Assembly (NCBI RefSeq): GCF_000219625.1 | Contig: NC_018208.1 | Location: 930,001-994,000, forward strand | Source: Zymoseptoria tritici IPO323 | Lineage: Eukaryota; Ascomycota; Dothideomycetes; Mycosphaerellales; Mycosphaerellaceae | Direction of reading: 5' to 3' | DNA: 64,000 nt | In this document: positions 21,144 to 31,887 of the stretch, piece after piece | Numbering within the stretch: the first letter of the stretch is position 1 | Layout: the number at the start of each line of letters is the position of its first letter | Notes under the pieces: generated by a model | Seen by the model: the letters and a program-made list of their open reading frames with translations, nothing else | Database searches by the model: none | What the model was told of the DNA's origin: nothing | Program-made: the position numbers and the translations under genes

Positions 21144-22767
21144 TCATTCAGGAGTCGAGTTGTCTGCACAGCTCCAGCTCGCACCGCTACCCGCGCTGTC
21201 ATGAATCGACTTGCCGCTGGCATACAAACCCACGCCACAAATCGTCGCTCCCAAGCAGAAGATCATAATGTTGAGCACGAACAGGGAGGTCTTCCTCCAA
21301 TTCTTGAACCACTGTCCATAGTTGAGGAACAGCCACATTGATCCGGCGATACCTATATTGTCAATCAGCGTCGGTCGAACTCTGCAGGGAGGGAGATCTT
21401 CGTTGCTCACCGTATGTGAACCACGATGCAAAGAGCGAGGAGATCAGACCGAGCAAGTCGTTGAAAGTCGGAATGCTTTCAGCGATGATAAAGGCTACGA
21501 TCCACAGCGCTCCGATTATCCCAAGCCAGCTGCCGACTGCAAACCACGAGCGAGAAGACATGTGCTTGGTTCCACGGAAGATGCGGACGTAGATGTACTT
21601 GGCTGCGACGTGAGCGTAAATCACGCCGGCGATAACGATCTGCTCTTGTTAGCTTGCTTGTCTCACACTCATACGACCCAGTGCACACATACCGTCGGCA
21701 ACGCAATCCCATACGCCACCCTCTTCACCGTATCATTCGTCGAGCCCAACGCCGGCGACGCCACCTCGGGTCCAGCATAGCGATAAATCACAATCGCAGC
21801 GATGAGGTACAAGCCAATGTCCGTCGCTTGGAGCAAGACGAGAGCTTTCGGGAAGTCCTGCGGCTTCTTCATCTCGCTGATGAAAGAGAAGAACGCCAAG
21901 TGGCCGGCGAAGGCAAAGATGATGTTCGTGACTGAGAGGAATGCTGGGGCAAAGGCGACTTTCGTGGTGGCTTGCACGTTGGGGTCGGGACGCTCGATGC
22001 CGACGCCTACCATGGTTATTACCACGGCGGCTACGATTGAAATTGCGGCTGAGGGTTGTCAGTCGGCTTTCTATGGTTGAGATGTGGGAAGTTGGCTTAC
22101 AAACGATCGAGAAATGCGCAATGTTCTTCAGCGTTCTCGGGATCGTGAAAAGAAAGAGAATAATCGTGCCGATCACGCCCCAGACAATGGTACACGCCGC
22201 ATGTCCAGTAATGGCATTGAACGCAATCGTGAAAGTCAAGATGTGACTCCCCATCGTAAAGATCAGGAAGATGACCTGCGCGGCGCCGAAGAGCTCTTTG
22301 CCGAATCGACCCATGAGCACCTCTCCCGCATCCGCCATGTTGTGGACATGTGGATAGGCGTTCTTGAATTGCCCGAAGATGTAGCCTGTGTACGTGGCCA
22401 CGATTCCAAGTCCGAGGATCAAGATCACGCCGGGGACCATGCCAATTGACCCGAGAACTGAGGGCAATGAGAGGATCCCGAGGGAAATCGTTTCTGCGAT
22501 CATGATCTAACAAATCGAAAGGCGGAAGAGTCAGCCATCGTTTCGACCAAGAATCGATGCTCGTACCATGCTTGCTTGCCACCATTCCAGGGTGCGGTAT
22601 TTGACTTCTGCGTCGGTCTCGTCGCCAAAAGGGTCGCCGGTGTCATACTTGCTGCTTCGACGGGCGGTCTCCTCGACGTGGCCTGCTTTCTCGGGGTCGG
22701 CGTAGGCGCTGCCATTTCGATCGATGGACGGTTTTCCATCGATGGAGTCCTTGTAGTCGTCCTGCAT
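21144..22767 (-). CDS. Amino-acid transporter of the AAAP (Aa_trans) family
   Basis: Five exons, 22767-22567, 22506-22101, 22048-21693, 21639-21411 and 21352-21144, encode 466 residues. The four introns are 52-60 nt, and every junction keeps the frame. A polar cytosolic N-tail of about 65 residues is followed by 10-11 membrane helices. The first is the family hallmark (ETISLGILSLPSVLGSIG), and others are IAHFSIVSAISIVAAVVITMVG and GIAGSMWLFLNYGQWFKNW. It resembles Neurospora MTR and related neutral/aromatic amino-acid permeases at the plasma membrane; the exact substrate cannot be told from sequence. It is convergent with HOP2 (165 bp between stops). Confidence 0.88.
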
Positions 22768-23449
22768 CGTGGCTGATCTGCTATCTCTATTGTGGGTCTG
22801 CCTAAATGGTGTGCTTCTACTTCTCGAGCGTTCTGTTCACCGCCCAAGAACTATGGATCCCAAGTCGCGACCGGACGCTGCAAGTCGTTGAGAAGAGCCG
22901 AAGGACTGAGATCAGTTGTCAAGAACGACAAGTTCTCGATACAGTGAACTGGAGGAAAGTGTTCTGTTGCTGTACAAGGAAACCCGAGAGTAACGAAGCG
23001 AAGTACAAGCAACCACCAAGCTCTGGAGTGGTGATGCTTTTACACCTCAGTACCACGCGACACCGCCATCAACTCCAACAAGGTTGGCGATCGACATAGT
23101 ATCCTGCCGTGTACAGCTCGCTTCCTCTCCCGCGCTTGTTGTGATTCGCTGTGCCTCTTCCTTCGGAACACATCGAGGGTAGTAGAGTATGACGTCGAGG
23201 TGTGGTCAGGATCGACAATCGATGATAGCCAAAACTCTCTGCGGAGCTGAGTCCGCTCGTGACATGTGAAGAAAGCGTCTCCAGCCGCTTGAGAAATGTC
23301 GCATGGAGAAACTGACGTGAAGTTTGTCAATATTTCATTCGAAGCAGATGTCTGTACTACCATTTGAACACGCTCATTTCCTTGCCGATTCCGACCCGAC
23401 ACCGTCGCCATGCAATGTTCCCAATCGTCACAATACCACGCACCATCGA
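22768..23449. other. Intergenic region between the transporter and POM152
   Basis: This 0.7 kb contains the transporter promoter and the POM152 3' flank. Frames of about 100 codons have no motif. Nothing else is seen. Confidence 0.5.
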
Positions 23450-26400
23450 TCAGTACTGAAGTTTCTTAACCTTGTCGTCAACCTGAATGCCCGGCTTCGT
23501 ATACGAGCAGTACGCATCCTTGATGCTCACCACCTCGTACGTACCCTCCTGGTTAGCCCATACGCGCATACTGTGCTCGTGGCTGACCTCGCTGCGCATG
23601 TCCAAGATGACGCCCTTCTTCCCATGCTTATCCGTGTTCGAGCTGCGGATGTAGGTGAACTCGAACGGCGGCGTGCCGCCAAAGTCGAAGAGAATCTCCG
23701 CCTGGCCACCTTCGTGGATGTCGACGTAGCTGTCCTTGCCACGAGATACACGAACTGACGGCATACCGTTGATCTGCTTTGCGATGTGTGTCGTTGCCTT
23801 GCATGATGACGCTGAGTCTTGAAGTCCAGTGATGATGAAGGCGCCGGGCTTCTCCGCCAAACGACGGAAGGTGTTGCCGTTGGAGACTGTCGCTTTTCGC
23901 GCAACGCCTTCGAATGTGTAGAAGACTTGAAAGGGCGCAATACCAGAAAGCGCGAAGTTGATGCGATCGCCGACACAATAGTTCGCCTGTGTCTCGAGGG
24001 GAGTAATGGTTGGTGCATCGTGCACCGAGATCTGCACGCGAGGCGTGGTGCTGTCGAGACTACGTGTACATCCGCGGGCATCGCTAACACGCCGAAGGGA
24101 CACCGCAGACTTGCCTAGCTGTAAACGAGAATGCGGAATGCGAATGTTGTGAGTGTTGGACGCGATGTTGTTGTATGAAACGAGCTCGGCCTTGACCGTG
24201 CCATGGTGCTTGATCTCGACTTCAAGCTCGAATGGTGGTTGGCCAGAAAGCTTGACGGGAATGACCTCCTCGCCATCCGACTCCACAGAGCAGAAGCTGT
24301 AAGACTTTCCAGGTGTCGTGAACGCTGCGGATGGTCTCGAGTTGACTTTCTGCTGAACGGTGATCGGCGTGAAGTGTTTCGCATTGTTGTTGTAGTTTGC
24401 GTCATCCAGTTGCGTGAATTTGTATTCGTACAATCCAGCTTGTGACGTCTCCATCCGCAGCGATGCGACGCCAAGAGCTGCTCGCAACTCCTTGTTTTTA
24501 GGTGTGGCAACGCCGTGCTCTGGTTTGACTGACTGGACGTAGCTCATCTGGAAAGGCGGCGCACCTTTGAACAAGACTTCGATGGCGGACTCCTCTCCCT
24601 CGCAGACATCAGCTTTGATGTAGGCACTGCCCTTTTGGCTCTTGACCTCATTCGGTGCAATGCGGAGCTCCGGTCGTGCGATCCAGCTGACTTTGAACTC
24701 GTTGGCGGATTCATCGACAACACCTGGACAGAAAGCATCGGAGAGTTCGGCGAGCCGGTAGGTGCCTTCACGATCCACAGTGATCTTATCATTGGGGTTG
24801 GAGGCCCTCAGAGTCTGCTCATTCCCGTCTCTGTCCAGGTACTTCAATGTCCATGGTCCTTCGCCGACCAGTCGGAGCGGCAGATGGATCTGCTTGCCTT
24901 CGAGAGTTCTGATGTCACGACTGCCTTCGATCTGTCCGAAACCGACCTTGGGCTTCTGATGGCGGACTGTGAACTTCGCTTCCTCCTGTAGCGGCTCTTT
25001 GCAGCCCATCTTGTCCGCGACACTGACTAGTCCGATCATGTACTCGCCGCCATCGCGCAAGGCTTGCGTCTCCAGCGTGACCGAATTTGTTGTGATGTTC
25101 TTCATGTTGAGCTTCTTACGCTTTCCATTGTGGACGAGCTCGTAGTCCAATTCAAAAGGTGGTTCGCCAGTGAGCGCAACTTCGAAGGAAGTCTGTCGAT
25201 CAATGCAGGTCGTCCGCTTCTCTTTGCTGATGAGCCTAGCATTCGCCAAAGGCTTGACGTCTTGCTCGAGTATATCGACATTAACCGACTGGCGCTTGTA
25301 CACCGCGTCGCTGACTGACATGAACTCATACTTGTAGAATCCCGACTGTGATGGCTTGAGGTCGAGCTGACCTCGATGGGTGTCGAGTGAATGGTACCAG
25401 TCGTTGTGGTGGTTCCCATGGGAAACGCGATACTTGATCTCGAATGGTGGGGTTCCGACCAGATCAAGCTCGACGTGCAGACCGATTGGACGTCCTGCAC
25501 ATTGATCATGAATCTCTGATCCGACAATCGCAAGTCGAGGCTCCGGTGGATTCTCGAGCAAGCACGAGGCAGGCTCAAGGACGTCTCCGCTGCAGAACTC
25601 CGTCGATACTTTGGTCAAAGTGTATAGTCCAGGCTCATGAAGCTGTGGTAGAGCCTTGATGTTCTTCAACTCCACTCTTCTAGTCTGCCGTGCAGAGCCA
25701 TGCTCGCCTGTCGCCGGCATCGTATCTTGTGGACTGAAAGTGTATTCGATCCTGTGGGCGACGTTGGTGAGCTCCATTTTTCCAGTCGAGCCGAAGCGAA
25801 GGGGAAAGTTCGCATCACGACCTTTGGCTACCTTTAGGGGCTGCTGTGGGCTGCATCCCTCTAGGAAGACATGTGGTCGTTCGTGGACCTGAATGACCTG
25901 ATGCAGCGAAGAAGAGGCTGCTCGATGCTCTTTGTCGCTGTCGGAATACCTGACGACGTTCCCGAACCCATCGACAATCTCTTCAATAGCATACGCCCAT
26001 TTCCCCGCGCTGCTCAACCCTTCGCTGAGTGGTACTGAGACGGTATGAGACCTCGCCCATTCAGTGTCCACCCTGTTCGGGACGACCAGCGCCCCCTGCG
26101 CTTGACGCATAAGTGGCGATACCAGATCTTCTGGCTGGATGTTCTCAAACGTCGCTGACTGGGTCGCCTTGTTCACAATTTTGCGATACTTAACCTTCAT
26201 GGGTGGTGTACCCGTGACCTCGATCTCGATGTCTGAGAGATCACCTGTGCATCGGTCTGCGGCGGACGGCTTCATGACCACTTTTGGGCAAGGCACAACC
26301 ACCGTGTGCGCAAAGTTCTTCCGCGACACTTCCAAATTGGTCTCATCGACAACCTTCTCCAACAGATAAACGCCCGGCTTCTTGACTGGGTAGTATAGAG

Positions 26401-27265
26401 TCTTGGGCTCGTTGGGATTCTCGCTGTACGACAGCAGTCGCGATGCCTCCTTGTGCATGGACTTGAGTTGGGACTTGCTGATGTGCAAGGTCTCATTTGC
26501 TTGGGTATTCAGATCGACTCGCAGAATGTCGATGGCGATCGGATTCGTGGCGTTGATCGTAATCGGTAACCGGGCGTCATGGCGCGTCTCGTCAAGACAA
26601 AAAGATTGTCTCTCGGGATTCAGCACAGCAGAACCTTCAGGGAGGATGTTGATGATCTGCCGCCCGAGAATCAAAGACTCGTTGAACTTGATCGTGTTGG
26701 GATTGACATTGTGTTCGTCCACGGCGGTCTCGGATACCCCAAAAAGTCCAGTCCAGACAACAGCAAGTCCAGCACCTAGTGGTATGGGGATTCGAAACAT
26801 GAGCATGAAGTCCGCGAAAGCGTGCATCAAGAAGATCAAGATCATTGCGTGCGGACTCCATTCCAACCAGGGTATCCTCAAGCTCGGCAGCCCAAACAAG
26901 AACACTCCATCTATTGCAACCCATTTCATAAATAGCCAAAGGCTTTGCTCTTCAGCATCTTGCAGTCCTACAAAGTCGTACGTCCTCCAAGTCCATAGTG
27001 CTACCCAAAACGCAGCCGCATAGAGTCTTTGTGACGGCGCATCTATTATTGTCTCCGGTATGAGTGGATCAGTCGTAGAGGCAGTTGTTGTTTTGGTTCT
27101 GAGAGTCGGTATTTGCGGCAGCGGTTTTGCCTGTCGAGCTGGCGATCGTCCGCCGAATTGCGGTCGGGGTATGCGATCTCGAGGATTCCGCGATTCTCGA
27201 TATTGTGGTTGTCCCTGTTGTGGAGTGGCCGGAAATGCGCTTCTAAGGCGCGGAGTGCCTTCCAT
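23450..27265 (-). CDS. pom152: Nuclear-pore membrane glycoprotein POM152
   Basis: One uninterrupted exon encodes 1,271 residues, close to yeast Pom152 (about 1,340). An N-terminal Pro/Arg-rich nucleoplasmic tail of about 75 residues is followed by hydrophobic segments at roughly 80-190 (LYAAAFWVALWTWRTYDFVG, WLFMKWVAIDGVFLFGLPSL, MILIFLMHAFADFMLMF, LAVVWTGLFGV). The rest is a long lumenal region of repeated Ig-like domains. Each carries the signature (G/T)xPPFE(L/I/F)xY, for example GTPPFEIKYRV, GEPPFELDYEL, GQPPFELEVEI and GTPPFEFTYIR. Pom152 forms the lumenal ring around the nuclear pore. It is divergent from the UCH gene with 459 bp between starts. NUP42 is a second pore component in the window. 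Confidence 0.95.
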   Translation of the reverse strand: MEGTPRLRSAFPATPQQGQPQYRESRNPRDRIPRPQFGGRSPARQAKPLPQIPTLRTKTTTASTTDPLIPETIIDAPSQRLYAAAFWVALWTWRTYDFVGLQDAEEQSLWLFMKWVAIDGVFLFGLPSLRIPWLEWSPHAMILIFLMHAFADFMLMFRIPIPLGAGLAVVWTGLFGVSETAVDEHNVNPNTIKFNESLILGRQIINILPEGSAVLNPERQSFCLDETRHDARLPITINATNPIAIDILRVDLNTQANETLHISKSQLKSMHKEASRLLSYSENPNEPKTLYYPVKKPGVYLLEKVVDETNLEVSRKNFAHTVVVPCPKVVMKPSAADRCTGDLSDIEIEVTGTPPMKVKYRKIVNKATQSATFENIQPEDLVSPLMRQAQGALVVPNRVDTEWARSHTVSVPLSEGLSSAGKWAYAIEEIVDGFGNVVRYSDSDKEHRAASSSLHQVIQVHERPHVFLEGCSPQQPLKVAKGRDANFPLRFGSTGKMELTNVAHRIEYTFSPQDTMPATGEHGSARQTRRVELKNIKALPQLHEPGLYTLTKVSTEFCSGDVLEPASCLLENPPEPRLAIVGSEIHDQCAGRPIGLHVELDLVGTPPFEIKYRVSHGNHHNDWYHSLDTHRGQLDLKPSQSGFYKYEFMSVSDAVYKRQSVNVDILEQDVKPLANARLISKEKRTTCIDRQTSFEVALTGEPPFELDYELVHNGKRKKLNMKNITTNSVTLETQALRDGGEYMIGLVSVADKMGCKEPLQEEAKFTVRHQKPKVGFGQIEGSRDIRTLEGKQIHLPLRLVGEGPWTLKYLDRDGNEQTLRASNPNDKITVDREGTYRLAELSDAFCPGVVDESANEFKVSWIARPELRIAPNEVKSQKGSAYIKADVCEGEESAIEVLFKGAPPFQMSYVQSVKPEHGVATPKNKELRAALGVASLRMETSQAGLYEYKFTQLDDANYNNNAKHFTPITVQQKVNSRPSAAFTTPGKSYSFCSVESDGEEVIPVKLSGQPPFELEVEIKHHGTVKAELVSYNNIASNTHNIRIPHSRLQLGKSAVSLRRVSDARGCTRSLDSTTPRVQISVHDAPTITPLETQANYCVGDRINFALSGIAPFQVFYTFEGVARKATVSNGNTFRRLAEKPGAFIITGLQDSASSCKATTHIAKQINGMPSVRVSRGKDSYVDIHEGGQAEILFDFGGTPPFEFTYIRSSNTDKHGKKGVILDMRSEVSHEHSMRVWANQEGTYEVVSIKDAYCSYTKPGIQVDDKVKKLQY

Positions 27266-27724
27266 CGCTAACTGTCTCTCATCTCATGCGCCAGTATGTT
27301 GACCTTTCGGGGTTGCTTCGTCGCGGTAATCTGCGGATTCAGTGGCACCAGGAGGACTGTCAAGAAATCGTCGGCAAAATCGTTGGCAAGGGCGACAAGG
27401 GCGAAGATGTAGAGTTGACGATAGGAATCGCGAAGTTGATGTTTCTCACGCGTCAAGCTGTGGTGATGCCTCAAATTTCAGGCTCTCAGCGGCAGGCATA
27501 AATCACTTGCTTCACGACGTTACATCAAACAATTCGCCCACTCGAATCGCACAATGTTACAAGCAAACTGGAATTTGTCCCGCAAAGGCCGGCTTGATCG
27601 AACATCAATGGCACTCCTTCCACCATAAAATCACATCTCTCGAAGTCGATCATTTCACTTCACCACACTTCCAAGGAGCCCATATCGAAACGAACAGATC
27701 AACACGACTCCGCGAGCAGCAAGC
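27266..27724. promoter_or_regulatory. Divergent promoter of POM152 and the UCH gene
   Basis: The 459 bp between the two divergent starts must contain both promoters. Short frames cross it but have no motif, and no TATA box in a standard position was recognised. Confidence 0.5.
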
Positions 27725-29383
27725 ATGGGACCAAAGCGAGGCGCAAAGCGGAAAGCCTCCAAGACGGCTGGTGAAAATGGCGCGAATGGCTCACCTGCCC
27801 TGGTCTTGCCCGACCGAGAATCATGGTCAGGATGGGTTGAAGTCGAAAACGAGCCGGTACGCAGCGAGCTTCAATGAGGTCGCGCATGTTGCTAATCTGA
27901 ACCAGGAGCACTTTACGATCATGCTTCGACAAATGGGCGTAGAGGGACTTCAAGCAGTGGAGGTCTTGGACATTCCATATGCTCTGGCATTGCCGTAAGA
28001 ACCAATGCACTTCTTGATCGATTTGTCCTGCTAACACACCATAGCCGACCTGTCTACGGCCTCATATTCTTGTTCCGATATCGAGACGAAGACATGCGGA
28101 TGGATGGCAACGAGCATGAGTCCAGTCATGTCTGGTTCGCGAATCAAGTTCCGGACTACGCCTGTGCTTCGGTAGCTCTGCTCAACATCGTCAATAACAT
28201 CCAGGATCTGAAGATGGGAAAGCAATTGAGCGACTTCAAAGCTTTTACCAAGGATATGGATCCCCTGACGAGAGGCGATACTATTGACAACTTCGACTTC
28301 GTCAAGCGTATTCACAACTCATTTGCCTCGCAGAACGACTTTCTCAACGCGGACGCGATCGCCAAAGACAAGTTCAACAAGTACAAGAAGAAGGTCGCTG
28401 CCGCCAAGGGTCGCGAGACGAAAGCAGCGAAGAAAGCAGAAAAAGAGCAAATTGCAGAAGACCACACCAACGCATCGTCAACCACAAAAGCAAGCACCAC
28501 AGGCAAACAGCGCAAGCAACCCGCATTGGACCTCGACAAGATCGCAGGTGAAGCGCCGTCAAAGACGTCCAACGGCGTCTCCGAGACTCACTCAGATGCA
28601 GGCTATGATCCCAAGTCGAAGATCAACGGCACTGTGGCAACAGCGGCTAGCAATGGAGATAGTGACTCTGCACCTCGTCGCTCTGGCCGCTCGCGCAAGC
28701 CTGCGCAACACAAGAATATGGTCGATGACGTGATTCCCGACGTAGACGGCAACGGGCACCACTTCGTGGCATACGTACCCGTCGGAAACCATGTCTGGAT
28801 GCTTGATGGTCTGAATCATTTCCCACAAGATCTAGGCTGCTTCGAGGCTGGTGTCGAAGGCGGCACCGGAGAGTGGATGGACGTCGCAGCAACGGATCTT
28901 ATGATTCGCATGGTCAAGGGCGGAGACGACTACAGCCTCATGGCCATCGTAGCAGACCCCGTAGACCAGGAGAAGGCCAAGCTGGCGGAGAATGTCAAGA
29001 CCCTGCAAACAATCGACACTCAACTCGACATCCTCGATGGCGATTGGAGGTCGATGGATGGCGGAGAGACGAAAAAGGAAGTCGTCACTGGCATTTCCGA
29101 AACCTTTGGACTCTCTCAGGCCGATGTCAACGATGCGGAGCTCCCCGACAGTATCAAGGAGAAGATCGCTAAGGGTGATGACCTACTCGCTCTGCTGCAA
29201 TATCGGCAAGACATTGTCAAGAAGCAAGCCGGCATCCGGGCGGATGCGCTCGAAGCGTTGCGCGCATCACAACGTCTCGATACAGATGGCATCCATTTGC
29301 GGCACGACTACGACAACTTTGTGAGGAGCTGGGTCGGTGCTCTGGCTGAACAAGGTGTACTCGCGGACCTGGTCGGTGGGTGA
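27725..29383 (+). CDS. Ubiquitin C-terminal hydrolase, UCH37/BAP1 type, with a large crossover-loop insertion
   Basis: Three exons, 27725-27856, 27906-27994 and 28045-29383, encode 519 residues. The introns are 49 and 50 nt; the second has a GCTAAC branch. Splicing yields the UCH N-terminus (WSGWVEVENEP, then LPRPVYGLIFLFRYR). Catalytic residues are C114 in VPDYACASVALLN, H313 in HHFVAYVPV and D328 in MLDGLNHFPQDLG. The C-terminal DNFVRSWVGALAEQGVLADL is the ULD/KEKE-type tail that in human UCH37 and BAP1 binds a DEUBAD partner (RPN13 or ASXL). About 125 extra residues, Lys/Ala- and Ser/Thr-rich, lie between NSF (about 167) and H313, where UCH37 has only a short active-site crossover loop. 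The enzyme should remove ubiquitin at the proteasome or on chromatin; which one is open. Confidence 0.9.
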
Positions 29384-29926
29384 AGGTGGTTTTGGTCGTG
29401 CCAGTGCGCACCCAAAAACCATACAACGAAATCTTTTTGCGCTTCCAGCGGGAAGTCTTCAGGGCTCCGATTCGCGAGCATCGATTCGAAGATGTTCAGC
29501 CGGATGAAGGCCACGGCAAATACCAGATCAGCCAGCCGGTCGACGTTGACCAAGGTTCCCAAGAGGGCACACGAGGAGACGGAACAGAGCAGTGAACAGG
29601 AGGAGCTCAAGCCGGCAAGCGACCGGTTGAGTCCAGGCGGTCAAGAGCGTGCCCTGACGTTGTCCTTCCATCTGGTGACCTCCATTGCCAGCTATGTTGA
29701 CTCAGACCATAGTGCTATTTGCCAAATAAGTCAAGAGCTTCGACCTCGTGCCTTCGTGCGAATGCGTCCGCCATCATGTCTCCAGGTCATGCTGCGATTG
29801 CTAACCCTCGCAGCATTCACGGCAGCATACTATCTTGACAGCGGACTCATAACCAATCTGACACTTTCACACTCAACCCAACTCCCATCACCCGTCTCCG
29901 ACTACACAATCCAAGCAATACTCAAG
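29384..29926. other. Intergenic region after the UCH gene
   Basis: No gene is supported. An open plus frame runs upstream from the next gene's start to 29492, but its composition is ordinary and it has no motif; it may be leader sequence. Confidence 0.5.
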
Positions 29927-30372
29927 ATGTGCATCCGAACCGAATACCGCTACCAAAACTGCAGCCACGTCGCAGACCCGGCGCCTACCCGCACCAATCG
30001 CTCGGCCAAAGGACAAGGTGCTCATAGCAGCGGCGCCATCGACGCCAGACGTTCGCGACTACGCTGGGTGAATCTCTGTCAGACGGTGAGGGAGGAAGGC
30101 ACAGCCCCTTGCCCGGTGGACTGGTCCGATGAAATGTCTTTGTGAGTGCTGGCGTTGTGATTGCATGGTGAGCTCTACTGACTGTGCGCAGGAAAGGCAG
30201 CTGTCCGTCGTGTGCACTGCTAGATGAGGATCATCTTGCTGGAGCTCAGCGAAAAGATGCGAAGGCGGCTCAGGGGCAGGATGCTCAACTCAAGGCACTA
30301 CTGCGAGTCCCTCACCAGACTGTTCGCGTGCGAGATGGAGAGCGGACGAGGTACATCGTGGTGCCTTTTTAA
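29927..30372 (+). CDS. Small cysteine-containing conserved fungal protein
   Basis: Two exons, 29927-30141 and 30192-30372, encode 131 residues. The 50-nt intron (GTGAGT..GCGCAG) joins SDEMSL to KGSCPSCALL in frame. The protein opens MCIRTEYRYQNCSH and has a central CQTVREEGTAPCP and the paired CPSC. This spacing of cysteines and a histidine (CxxxxxxxC, CH, C..C, CxxC) suggests a small zinc-binding fold. It resembles short proteins often annotated as hypothetical in Dothideomycetes and Eurotiomycetes that begin MC(I/V)xxxYxYxxCxH; this is recalled and not checked. The frame is open upstream to 29492, so a longer N-terminus is possible, but the ATG at 29927 starts the recognisable part. Function is unknown. 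Confidence 0.6.
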
Positions 30373-31026
30373 AGCACAGCGCTGGCCGATAGTCTGAGGA
30401 CTTCTGATGAGTTACCTCCAACAACATAGATGTCTACTTCGAGCGATGCTGAGATACTGTATGATCATTTGACTGCAAGTATTCGAGCTTTGGACCAGCC
30501 ACATAACTTGTGTTACATGGAGACATATGCTGCCCATGACAGCGGCGACTGCTTCCCTTTCTGCGGTGGGGATTTGTCCAATACGGCCGAAGGGCCCTAG
30601 ACGCTAGCGCAAAGCTTATCCTCGTCAGAGAGGAGACGGCGCGTGACGTTTGAATGCGGTGTGATTGTCTCTCTCGACTTCGAAGACTGTTGCTTTTCAT
30701 TAAACGAACAAGTATCGCATCTAGAGGCCATTTCGAACTTGCTAGGCAGCTGTTTGTTTGCAAATCCAATCAGAATCTAAGAATCTCATTTCAAAGCTGC
30801 GACACTCCGCAGGATCCAGTTCATTCACCTTCAAAGTCACCGATCACATTCCCGAGCAGTCCCCGGAGCTGTCCGGCGGCCTTTGCTTTGCGCGTGATCA
30901 GCTGCCTTCGAATGACCTGCCACCGCTTGTTGATATACACAGCCTGAGCGGGAGAGCATCGACAAGACACCATTGCTCATACACTCAGAGAACTACAGCA
31001 TCCAAAATATACATCCTCTCCAAACG
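30373..31026. other. Intergenic region upstream of PKR1
   Basis: This 0.65 kb has no supported gene; the frames are short and unremarkable. It contains the PKR1 promoter. Confidence 0.5.
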
Positions 31027-31596
31027 ATGGGCGACTTCCTAGCAAACCTCTGGGGCTCTGTCTTCACGCCGGGCACCACACCAACTCTCCTCATTGCAAC
31101 AAACGTGACCTTCGCCTCGCTGCAGCTCCTCCTCGGTGGACTCTTGATAGCAACCTACAGCATTCACTTCGCGGTGCTGAGCTTCCTCTGCGGCGGCCTC
31201 TGGTACAGCATCAACTGGTTCGCCCGCGAACTTCAACAAGCAAATATTGCAGAGCAAGAAGCAGATCGGCTACGAAAGAGAAAGAAGGCGGAGAATGAAT
31301 GGAGAGCAACGGGAGAAGTTGAAGACAGTGCAGATGATGAGGGAGAGGATACAGAGGTCGAGACTGCGGGGTTGAAGGACAGCATGGAGAACATATCGCC
31401 GGAGAAGGTGCCAGCTTGGGCGGAGCAGCAGATAGCTGAGGCGAGGGCGAATAAGGGTTTGCAAGCGGAGACATCGGGTGCACAGGCGAGCACGGGTGCG
31501 AGTGATGCGAGGCTGAGAAGAGGCGATCAGGGAAATGTCAGTTCGAGCGAGCTCAGCACGGATAGCGAGTGGGAGAAGGTGGACAACAGGCAATGA
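31027..31596 (+). CDS. pkr1: V-ATPase assembly factor Pkr1 family
   Basis: A single exon encodes 189 residues. The N-terminal 70 residues carry the Pkr1 signature (LWGSVFTPGTTPTLLIATNV) and two closely spaced membrane helices (about 20-42 and 44-62). A charged, disordered tail follows, rich in Glu, Ala and Ser. Yeast Pkr1 is an ER protein needed for efficient assembly of the V-ATPase V0 sector. Fungal homologues have much longer tails than yeast (about 120 residues), as here. The tail's acidic clusters (EDSADDEGEDTEVE) have no recognised function. Confidence 0.9.
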   Translation: MGDFLANLWGSVFTPGTTPTLLIATNVTFASLQLLLGGLLIATYSIHFAVLSFLCGGLWYSINWFARELQQANIAEQEADRLRKRKKAENEWRATGEVEDSADDEGEDTEVETAGLKDSMENISPEKVPAWAEQQIAEARANKGLQAETSGAQASTGASDARLRRGDQGNVSSSELSTDSEWEKVDNRQ

Positions 31597-31887
31597 TGCT
31601 GAAATGTGTCTATATGAAGTCCTAGACTCGTGCATTGAGTCCATGAGGAGGATGAACTAAGTCAGGCTCGAAGCCTTGAATGAATGGACGATTGGACCTA
31701 TCTGCGACTCTCGTATCTCGCTGCCTGCCCCGTGGCCTTGTTCTAGCAATCTCTCAGGGCGCTGATAAGTGCTAATCTGTGCTGTTTTTGACCTCGAATG
31801 GCACGCTCGGTCGTACTGCGGTGCTTGCACGAATAAGCGAAAAATTGACACATGGAATTGAGCTTTTCAAGAGGACTCTTGACCTTG

